A DNA stretch of 57,842 bases, taken from positions 1 through 57,842 of the forward strand of contig JAUCBJ010005723.1 of NCBI GenBank assembly GCA_032718475.1, in the 5' to 3' direction. The translations under genes were made by a program, and so were the position numbers. The notes under the pieces were generated by a model. That model had not been told where the DNA came from, did no database searches, and saw only the letters and a program-made list of their open reading frames with translations. The stretch is from Nemertoderma westbladi (taxonomy: Eukaryota > Xenacoelomorpha > Nemertodermatida > Nemertodermatidae). Shown piece after piece: positions 25,401 to 37,200 of this stretch; position 1 is the first letter of the stretch; each line of letters starts with the position of its first letter.

Positions 25401-28209
25401 AGAGGTCGCCGTGTGTTTCTGGTACCGTCACAGGCCGAGGAGAGAGGTCGCTGTGTGTTTCTGGTACCGTAACAGACCGAGGAGAGAGGTCGCTGTGTGT
25501 TTCTGGTACCGTCACAGCCCGGGGAGAGAGGTCGCTGTGTTTCTGGTACCGTCACAGCCCGGGGGGAGAAGTCGCTGTGTGTTTCTGGTACCGTCACAGC
25601 CCGGGGAGAGAGGTCGCCGTGTGTTTCTGGTACCGTCACAGCCCGGGGAGAGAGGTCGCCGTGTGTTTCTGGTACCGTAACAGACCGAGGAGAGAGGTCG
25701 CTGTGTGTTTATGGTATTTCGGTATTTGTATTTCTGTTTGCTGACATTAAGATTATCTTAACGTTTAGTTTTATAATGTAATTGACAACCCATATGTATT
25801 ACAGGATCATCAACCATAAAAATATTAAATGTTATTGTTAAGGTATTGGTTAAGGTTGTATCATTTCAAATAGCCTGTATTTTCCACTGATTTAGTATTT
25901 TTAGGTATTTATTTTTTCGATTTAATTAATAACCCACCGCATGGCTTTATTAACGCAGTGAACGATAACTATTGTATTTGTTAACATTGCAGAACGCAAG
26001 GTGTTCATTGGTATGCTAAGTCGCCGACAAGCTGAGGAAGATATTCTAGAGTTATTTAATCGCTTTGGACCTATTGACGAGTGTAGTGTGTTGCGAGGAA
26101 CCGAGGGTCTTAGTAAAGGTAACGGTAGTTCATTTGTTTGTCTATGTCGAGCGATATATGTAGCTGATTTAGGATGTTTTAGAAACTGATTAACATTCGT
26201 AACGTCATCATACAGCCAATTTAATTAATTATATTAAATTTGGACTGATCTAATATATTGCCTATAAATATACTGTATATACTTGCAGTACACAAGCCCA
26301 TAGTATAAGCTTGAGTACGTTAATTATAGTCACAGTACAGTAAAGCATTGGATGGCCTTCAAATTCCTATAATATAATAAATTCCAAGAAATTCCTGCAA
26401 AGGTCAAACACAGGATCTATCATGGCATTATTGAAACAGGATCTATTATCTATTTATTGTGTTTAAAATCAGTTTGTCTATATACCCTCCACCCCCTTCT
26501 CCCCACCACCACATTATTAACGGCCATGAAATTTGGAAATGCCCCCCCCCCCCCCCCTCCTCACAAAGCTGTACAAATTTGATGAGTACCACCCGGTGTT
26601 CGGACACTTCGCCCCCCGGACACTTCCCCCCCCCCCGGACAGTTCCCCCCCGCTCAAGTAGGACACTTCCCCCCGGACACTTCCCCCCCAGACACTTCCC
26701 CCCCAGACACTTCCCCCCCCCCCCCGGACACTTCCCCCCTTAACTTCGCACATTCGTATTTTTCATTTTGTAAGGTAAACCGCTTGTATCCAGATAAGTT
26801 GTATCCAATTTTCGTTTCGTAGCTCAGAAAGTGATCTTTTGCATCCCGATTTTACATTTTATTTAATTAAATCATTAAATCATTCCACTCTGTTTCCTAA
26901 AGGATTGCCTGTTCACCACCATTGGTGATCTTCCACAGTAAACCCTTCCACTCTGTTTCCTAAAGGAATACCTGTTCCCCACCATGGGTGATCTTCCACA
27001 TTAAACCCTTCCACTCTGTTTCCTAAAGGAATGCCTCTTCACCACCATGGGTGATCTTCCACAGTAAACCCTTCCACTCTGTTTCCTAAAGGAATGCCTG
27101 TTCACCACCATGGGTGATCTTCCACAGTAAACCATTCCACTCTGTTTCCTATAGGAATGCCTGTTCACCACCATGGGTGATCTTCCACAGTAAATCCTTC
27201 CACTCTGTTTCCTAAAGGAATGCCTGTTCACCACCATGGGTGATCTTCCACAGCAAACCTTTCCAATGGTTCTCATTTATCGACAAGTAAAGGGTGAAAA
27301 CCTGGGTAGAACTAGTCTGTAGCATTTAAAGCTCCGTTCCCAAACAGTACTGCGACGTCCAGGGATCGAACCTGGGGCTACCTAAATGAAAGCCCAGATT
27401 GTTATCATTAGACCATGCGGTTGCATAGTCTATGAATTGAATATAACAGTAAACTCTATAAATAAAACTCCATAAATATAACAGTAAACTTTTAACTAAA
27501 ATATGTGATTTAGAGGAACTATGGGAAAGTTGGGGGAAATGTATCCTGTATATAATGGTAGTGGCGATAAAGAACCAGGGGCGATAAAGACTTGGGGGCG
27601 ATAAAGAACCAGGGGCGATAAGTTCCTAAAAACTCAGAACAAGGGGGGCGATAAGTTCCCAATAGAAATCCAATTTATAGGGGCGATAAGTTCCTGCTTC
27701 GTTTGTATTTACATAATTTAATTAACGTTGAATCGGCCTTCACATTGTTTTTTTGGTATCCTCGATTGATTTTGCCTATATACTTAATTGATTTATATCA
27801 TATATGTATTAATCCCCTCCCCCCTACAACTTTCTCCCCATCCACACTGAATTAATGTTTTAATTGGAAATAAAAACACCATCAAGTATACTGAGACCCA
27901 TAGTGGCTATATGGCCTTCCTTTTTGAACCGAGATGGGATAACAAACAACGTACATACATACGTTCACACAATCGTCAATATAATTTTCACTGATTGGTT
28001 CACTAGATTTTGATTGAAAGTTTGAGGAAATTAGTCACCAAAATTGCGGATACGAAGGGCTTTTCGGTACATTATTTACGCTTCTTTCCCTCAGCGGAAG
28101 AGGACTGTATTGTATGGCAGCGGTTCGCGCAAACGTTGTTTGGGTTCGGGCGTCACGGATTAGTATGCGAGCATCGTGCAGTCCGCGTACAGTGTAGGTG
28201 TGTGGGTGT

Positions 28210-28240
<31 letters not shown>

Positions 28241-31200
28241 GGGGCAGTGCCGTCCTATGTAGCACTTCACCCTTTTCCAGTATATCCTTTAATATTGGTA
28301 TTGGGTGGGGTGTGTGAATCTTCAATCATATCATACACGATACGAAAGAAACTGACAGTTTTGTACAATGTATGCACATATTATGCTGTTTGAAGGAGGG
28401 AGGAGGGGGGTGGTTCCATGCTCTCTCTATCCGGTATTACATACCGGTATACAGTATGTAGGACTACTTTCGCTCTATTAAATATTAAAATAATAATAGG
28501 AGGCTATTTAACCGTCCTTCCTTACAGTTCCATCCAACATTATCATATGCAACATCCAATTTAGCTTATCCATAAACAGTGACTGTAAACAGCCAAGTTG
28601 GTGAATCAGGATGCTCGCCGGATAAAAACCTAAAATCACAAACCTCATTAAAGTTAATACTTCGGAGTTCCAATTAGGACGTATCAAGCTTAAACGCTTA
28701 ATTTTTTTTTATTTTTTATGGGCGTGGTCCGTAGCTACTAGTAGAAGCTACGTACACATTCGGTTTTAGATATACGCCATTGGTTAGAGGATAATGGTAA
28801 CGGGCAGGGGGTTTGTTTATCACAAGTTATTCTCTATTAATCGTGATTTATTCTCCACATATGGGCACGAAGTGACTCAGAGGTTATATTTCTGCCAAGC
28901 TGCATTTCAATTAATCATTGCAAGCATATTCGACCTATTGCATATACGTGTTTGGTTTACGGTTACGCCCTGACTATACAGTTATGATACCTGATACCTC
29001 AACATAAAATATAATTGAGGAAGATTTGAATAGCGAATATCATAAATTTCTTATTTAAAAAATAGAAATAAATTGAAAAGAAAGATGAAAATTATGGAAT
29101 TTGGTATATGATATATATTTATTTGGTATTATTTGGTATATGATTTGGTATATTTGGTTAACTGGTATATCAACAAGTGCTATTCCTGGTTTGTGTATAT
29201 GAGAGTGCGAGCTAAAATATGGATCACATCACACACTTTTTGGTAAACGCAAGTGAAGTTATCCTTGAGATCCCTATAATACTCAATGTTTCAAATTAAA
29301 ACTAAATATATTGTATTTACCACAGTAGATTAGTTTGAAATAAAACCCAATGTCAACTTGTAGATATCGATAAACTTTGTACCCAATAAAATATTCCCAA
29401 AGTTTACCCGTCGCTTCAAGTTACAATAGTAATGAGGTATTGTTTCGGCAGCGTGACTTTCTCGCATTACAGATGGCCAGAGTCCCATATTCCTCGACGT
29501 AATAAGGCTTTAAGGAGTCAAATCTCCAATTAAAACAGACTCGCTCTTGGGGTTGGAAACAGAAACAGTACCGCGTGTGATAGATAATATTCGATTAACG
29601 GGACAGTAGTCGTAACCATTGTCACGCGGGATGACTCTGGCTGGCCCACTGATGAGTATGAACTATCCAGCTGGCGTCCATTCATTAATGAACACAGTCG
29701 GCGCTTTATGCATATTTTCTGATAAAAGTGAGCGCGTGGCTTCCTGACAAGCCTCATGTATTTGTATATATATCGTGTCGGAACCCACCTTTTCCACGAG
29801 CAATCCAATTTACGGTTGTAGTGTAGTTGGTTCGCGTTTGTTACGTGCGAACCGCCTTCCCCCCCAGCAACCAACCAGCCCGTTCCAGTCAATAGCCACG
29901 CGCATACGGAAGCCTTTAATGATTCTACCGCCTTAAAAACGACTTCACATGACTTCAGCCATTGTGTTTAGTTAGCCTGTTTTTTATTATATCCCTTTGC
30001 GGAGTGCGGAGGTTGTTTTTAAGGCTTGATTTTTTTTTAATCTCGGATTTGAATCAATCAGGTAAGTGTTTCGTTAACAATACATCATAATACTGTATGG
30101 TATACATGGAACTTACAATGATGCATCATATTATATAGCTTGGGTAATAGATAAAGGACGGCAAATGACGGCATGGGTAGCAGGTGTAGCTTTGCTAAGT
30201 CTAATCACCATTATTGACACGGTATATAGTGTCGTATGCTTTGAGTAGTGTTACATTATACAGTACATCACTACAAACTAATGACAAGCAATTATTTCGA
30301 AGGCAATTTCAAATTGTACACATAATTGCCATATAGGTTTATTTATTTATTCGTAAAATTCATCACTTTAATCGCAGTGAATGGCGCATCTGTAAAAAAA
30401 AGTATACTTTACTGACTGCCGGTAACTTTTCTTACTGATGGGTTATTTACTTCTGTTGTATAGTTATATGTAGGCCTATATTTTTTCTCAGCCTATACGA
30501 CTAATATTTAATACTGGCTATGCTACAGTAATAATACTATTAGTGACAACACTACCTGCACTCGCTGAAAATTTAGTGATATGACTTGTTGATGATAAAT
30601 TAAATTTTTTAAGTTACATGTGTAGGAACAACAAAATTATTTTTTACGTCTTTGCTTTTATTTATCTTATTTACCTTTTGATATTTGACAAAATTATAAT
30701 TTTATTACGAAGTACCCGGTTTGTTGGTTTTATACTGTAGGCCTACTTTTCAGCTTCTACACTAGTAAACCAACCAACTTTGTATTCTTAGTCTATTTTC
30801 TTATATTTGAAATATTTCGGCAATTCAAATATTGAATTTTAATTAATTAGTAAACGTTTTGCCCATTCTATTTTAGTACCTTGAATTATTATTATAATAC
30901 TATATTATATTTACGCTATAATTAGACATGTAACCCCCATTGGTTCTATAGGTTGTGCTTTCATAAAATTTAAAGAACGTGAGGACGCTATCAATGCTAT
31001 CAATGCCATGCACCACAGTTTGACAATGCCCGTGAGTCTGTCATCAATGTTGGAGTCAATGTTATTTGCCTTTAAGTGTATCATTGCACCCGTTCCCAGT
31101 GTTTACTATAAATATAATAGACGAATGCTACAGATTATTTCAAATAATATGTCCATCAACATTACTTGATATTTTATGTGCTGTGTTGCGCGCTATGCAT

Positions 31201-34200
31201 TCTGCTGTTTATTGTTTGTCTTGTGCTATGTGTGTGTAGGCCTATTGTATATATTTATTTTGTCTAATCAATTTCGTCAAATCTTAAATGTTTTTTTGTG
31301 TTTTTTGTTCATAAAAATCAATGCAAGATTTTTAAATAATAAATTATATAAGTGTTGCACTTATATAACAGATTTCGAAGTATTTAAATATTTCAGGAAT
31401 GTATAAATTATCTATAATTAAGTATCTTGTAATGTTACTGTATATTTATTGATTTGGCATTACTGCAGTATGAAGATGTTTCATTTTTGTAATTTACCCT
31501 ATCATCCGCGTAGGGTCGGGATTAGAATCTACAGAATTGATTATAAAATTAATAAAAAAACACAAACTTAACGGGGATGATATCAATAATCTATATTGGC
31601 ACTCTCCCAGTCCACATCTGTTACCGTTTTTATTCGATACTCGAAACCTTACTTAACACTGTAGGTTGTACATCTTGTATGTCATGTAGATCTCTCTTTA
31701 ATTCTATTTATTTTTTCTTTAATACACACAATTTTATTTGAATTCACTTTATTTAACTCCAACACTATTTATTTTTTTTCAATACTCTCTCATTTATTTT
31801 AATATACTTTGACACCCTTAATTTACTTTAATCGTGACTTTTTTTTTACTTTATTTCACTTTCCTGTTCACCAGGTTTCTGAATTGTCTCGAACGTGCTT
31901 AACCTGTAGTAGCACAGTGTGTAGTGTATGTTATGTTTATACTACTGTATATGATACATGATGGTGTATCTTATAGATCCATTCAATGCCATCAGGAAGT
32001 CGTTTCATAGTCATGTACACTAGCCTACCGCTAATGGGCGAAGATAATTCAATCGAATCCAAATTGCGTCTTCCATCGACGATCTGGCTACCCTACCCAG
32101 GCCAGTTTGTTATAATGGAGAACAGTACGCATATAGTATTACAGTCTTAGAGTATATTATAGTGAAGTTTTGCATTGCCTAATGTACCCCTAATGATCTG
32201 CTCTTTATCAAAGTACTTTTTTAGGGTTTATTGTAGCACGGTAGGGTAGAGTTTATTGTAGTACGGTAGGGTGTCCCTTTCTGGTGTATTCAGACAGGAT
32301 GATGTAGATGTAGGCATACATACATCCCTCGACTATTATACACCCACACAAAGAAGTATTATTGGTAGCTGTAAAAGATATTGGTACCCGGCGTAAATCA
32401 GTTATCTGCGTAACCTAATAAATATTTGATTGTCTGAGATTGTCCACTCTGTACTCGTACTGCTGGCCGTCATATAGTACAGAATTTTATATACAGTACA
32501 GATAGATTAAATACCTCCATCGCTTTATCAATTCTACCCTTGTGCGAGATAATCTGTAAGCATCCCAGTACGAGCTGCACGCACAGACGATATACTACAC
32601 TGCTGGGGTGATTTACTGATTCGGAATATGGCGCATTCCAAGGGCGGGCATTCTGCTGATACCATACGGGCCTTTAATCTACTATACGCCTACAAGCTAT
32701 GCGCATTGGGCTCCAGTTTCTGTCAATATTTGCATGCATCGAACCCACGTACCGTAGCCCCACTAGATTGCAGCTTCGTGCTTCAAGCTAATATTTCCAT
32801 CTCCATGACCAACCAATTACCGAGAAAATGCCCCAGTGATCGCAAGCCGCATATTATTAGAAGTCTTAGGTGATTTCGACTAAAGGACTCGAAAACTTAT
32901 CTGCGGTAGTTATAATCCGACATTGCTGTTGGCAACTTCGCTTCCTGGCTATTAGTATTAGTGCAATGAAACCTAGGCAAATTGGCCTGTAAAATATTCA
33001 TCATTTTTTCCCCAGCACCATCACGTTAATGTACTCCTGCCGGCGGCCTGCCACCACCCCATACTCCGAGCCGAGGAAGGAAACACGCGTGACTGTCATT
33101 GTCATGACTTTTTATGCACACGCCGCACTCTGCCTGCGTGCAGCAGACCAGTCCAGTCCATTAGTGTGATTTTGAATTATGCCCCTCCTAAATTGACATG
33201 AAAGGGGTTGTGGAAGGTCAATCACAGATGTAACCCTTTTGAGAATTTGTCTGTTACCACATCATTTCTTTGCTGTTTCTGACATTTTTTGTTGAACTAT
33301 ATTGTACTGTATGATTCTCATAATTTGTTTATTGCTTTGTATTACTCGAGAAAGTTAATGCTTTTTTAAATATGTGAATATATTGTCACTGCCAATGCAG
33401 AACAAATGTATTATGTTTGGTCCGTACGTTATAGCTTTCGCTATTCTTGGCTTCTCTGTACTTGGCAAATAATATACACGACACATGGAGAACGCAGGAG
33501 GTGGGTTGGAGCTTGGTGTTAGGCGTGCTGGAGACGTTGTTGAAATTATATACCAATCATAGAATCATGCATTCAAAAATAGGCCCGTTTTTCAAATGTC
33601 TCTGTATGCATTTAGGGGTGTGTGGTAGGGGTCAGAGGCCATAATTGCCGGTAACCATTAATGATGGCTTCTCTGACCTACACCACACACCTGGGTATTT
33701 GGAGGCCGTCCGGCCCTGGTATGATTGTACGTGCGGCCCTTGTATGATTGTAACTGTACGGTGGTGGCGCGATAGTTCCAGACCGGTTACTAATGTATTT
33801 AATACATTCGTGATTTTATTGATCTTATCACCTCATCATGAATGCAAAACGTGCAACAACCAGAATCTCTTCTCCATCCATCCGAAATCTCGTGTCTATG
33901 TTAAGTATACACTATAGTTCCAGTTATACAACACAACTGGGAATCCACCGTTGAATGCCACCATCATCACCTGCGGCTAACTGATAGTGAATAATGAATG
34001 AATCTTGACCTGCTGCTGAGAGGATGTAGTTGATACCCCACCATAAATGTGAGGGAAATGACCAAATGATTGGAGAGCCACGAAACACCAGAGGAGTTCA
34101 GAGGGTTCCATCTCTCTCTCCCTCCTACTCTCACAAGGCTCTCTCTTGGCTGCAACCTACTAAAGGCAGGGTGTGGTGCCACTCACTCCCACACACCACA

Positions 34201-37200
34201 CACCCTGGGGTAGGATGCAAAACAACACCATATAGTAAACAGTTAATGGTTCACAATTTACTATGGAATTATTTTTGCTATGCAAAATAATAAGTAGAAA
34301 TAATGCAGTAAAAAGTATTAACTATATAGTAAAAAGTGTTAAGGATGTAGTACAAGTTGTGGCATCAGTCGGGAATTAATGAACCAGTTAGGCCCATTGC
34401 ATATGATACTGAAAGTTTTTGACCATGGTAATGTCGATTATTATTTGTTTGTAACTAACTGTATATAGGGAGGAAGTTTAAAAGCTGATAAGCAAACCGA
34501 ACATGAAATAACTTTACTACAATCATGGGTTAGAGAAAATGAACAATATGGTTCTTTTCATAACTATATGGCATTTTTTGCATAAAGTATATTGTGTAAC
34601 GAATTTTTAACTATGTAGTAGTTGCTAATTTTTTTCATCCCAGTCACAGCCACTATCTTTAACACTCTCACTACAATATACCTCCAACCAAGCAATTTTA
34701 TTTAATAGCATCTAAAGATCTTAATTACTACCAGTAGGCTATGAAGTTAATGTAACGTGAAAATGGCTAAAGGGTCGAGGAAAAACACAATCGGAAATGT
34801 GGGACGTAAATAGCAACGTTTGGTCAATTGAGAGCCCAACTTGTTTGTCTGTTGAAACTCTTTACGATATCCCGCCCAGTCAGCATGAGTCCATCTACTC
34901 TTAGTCATAAGAGATGATGTGTCCTTGAGAAGTCACATGATGAATGTCATTATGGTTGGCCTCCAGATTTGTTTATTACTTAACCACGCAGGCAGCCGCT
35001 CCACAACTTTATTTACTGGTGCGTGAGCCCTGCGATGCAGTGACAGGCATACTGTGTAGTTGTGATGTCACTGTGATGATTATTTATCTAGATTTATTTC
35101 CCTGATATTTTGGTTTTTCCGCTTATTTTTAACCCAAAGGACAGGAAATAGTTTCACTTTCATGTTCCGGGGAATAAGGAAACCCTCCACTGTTTCAGTA
35201 TATATCACATGACAGAAATGATTATTATATTATTATTGTCTTATACCAGCAGTAATTTATAAACATATTTCAGAGATGAAAAGCCATTTTATATGATCAT
35301 AATAACAACCAGCTATGGCATATTATTGCGTCACTATGCATTTTATACGTATTATCACTGTGGTGCATGTACATACGTACAGCTTAGCTACATGTCTGTA
35401 TGTCACATAAGCCAGTTTGTTTCTCTGTTAATTAGTTACTGTATATTATTTTACTTTGTATAGTAAGGTAATGTTTATAGTAACTCTAGAATAGCTGCTG
35501 CCCATGAAAGGTATGTGGCTTGTTTTTGCCATTACGATCATGTCCAGTCCATTATACCTGAGGGAGGGATTACTTGAATACATTTCATATTGATTACGCG
35601 AGTTAATTATCGTAGCTGCCTTGGTTAGGGTAGGACAGTGATAAATAATAAACGATCTCTCTAGGTAAGACGAAGTTAGCAACAATAACTACTGTACTGC
35701 GTATCTTTGTATATATTATACTGCCTGATATTCCCTAATGGACTTTATCTGTATTCTAATCTCATCATATCCTCCTAGTTCATACACAATTTATTTCTAA
35801 TCACGTAGATGTATATACCTACATCTCTCCTTATGCGGATCATCCCTCCACATCTCTTTGTAGATCCACTTGAGTCAGTAGATCGTCATTTCCCGTAGAT
35901 CCACATTTTCCCGAAGATCCACATTTTCCCGAAGATCCACATTTTCCCATAGATCCACATTTTCCCATAGATCCACATTTTCCCATAGATCCACATTTTC
36001 CCATAGATCCACATTTTCCCATAGATCCACATTTCCCGTAGATCCACATTTCCCGTAGATCCACATTTCCCGTAGATCCACATTTTCCCGTAGATCCACA
36101 TTTTCCTATAGATCCACATTTTCCCATAGATCCACATTTCCCGTAGATCCACATTTCCCGTAGATCCACATTTCCCGTAGATCCACATTTTCCCATAGAT
36201 CCACATTTCCCGTAGATCCACATTTCCCGTAGATCCACATTTTCCCGTAGATCCACATTTTCCCGTAGATCCACATTTTCCCGTAGATCCACATTTTCCC
36301 ATAGCTCCACATTTTCCCGTTGATCCACATTTTCCCGTAGATCCATATTTTCCCGAAGATCCACATCTCTCCGTTATCCTCCCCACAGGGCGCTTCTTCA
36401 CCTATGGTAGTTAAATTCGCCGACACGGAGAAGCAACGTATGGTACGTAGGATGCAGCAGCAAGTCAGCCAACAAGTAGCGACATTCGGACCCACAGCCA
36501 CCCCCCTTGCCGGCCCTACAGCCGCTATGACATTCGCCGCACCCTTCGGCAGCCCCACACCCTACAGCGCATACGCAGCCCAGGTTAGTGTATTAATGAT
36601 AAGTAACAATGTGTTAGCAAGCTATATATTTATTATACGGAACTGATCTAGGTGTCTTAACCCCGAAGGATAAGTGTATTTTTACCGATACTAACTTATC
36701 TTTTATTGGTTCTATTGTAGGACTAATCTACGGAAGCCCAGAAGGGTCATGTTGCACACACAAAAAATCTTAGAAATGATTGCATATTTTGTGTGCGCAA
36801 CATGGCCCTTCTGTGCTTCCGTACTAATCCCATCACATACGTGCTTGAGCCAATAAAAGATAAGTTATTTTTTGTAAAAATATCTTGGCATTCGAGGTTA
36901 GGACCCTAGATCAGTTCCTTAGTAAATGTAGGTTAGTACTAGGGATGCGACAGAGCTCCGGCTCCGGAAATCCGGAGCTCCGGGCCAATTTTCTAGTTCC
37001 GGCTCTGGTTCCGGCTCCGGGCAAATTAACCCGGAGCCAATCCGGAGCTCATGTTGTTGAAATTTGAATTAAAATAATAAGTTTTTCTGATGTATGAATA
37101 ATGTAAATATCATAGTAATTAACATAATAACTCATTAAGTAATTTACAGCTTGTTTTTTTAAGTTTCCTGATAAACCCCCACCCACCCTTGAGAAATTGT

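Noticed and set aside
26001-26189. 62-codon stand-alone frame
   Set aside because: Only 25993-26118 is exon. The codons past 26118 are intron after the GTAACG donor, and the first Met is created by the upstream reading context.
27001-27276. Minus-strand frame of repeated [13 protein letters not shown] units
   Set aside because: It is the translation of the 63-bp minisatellite, with no independent coding signal.
27345-27425. Functional tRNA gene on the minus strand
   Set aside because: The T arm is good, but the acceptor stem mispairs. Kept only as a tRNA-like repeat.
28010-28393. 127-codon plus-strand frame
   Set aside because: Half of it runs into a (TG)n/G homopolymer, and no family was recognised.
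29530-29892. 120-codon minus-strand frame
   Set aside because: No recognisable domain, no splice-site support and no similarity recognised. It is probably chance in a GC-richer patch.
35840-36558. Minus-strand repetitive frames (MDLREN, YGKMWI patterns)
   Set aside because: They come from the 18-bp array, and overlapping frames are equally open. The plus-strand CELF exon at 36389 explains the non-repeat end.
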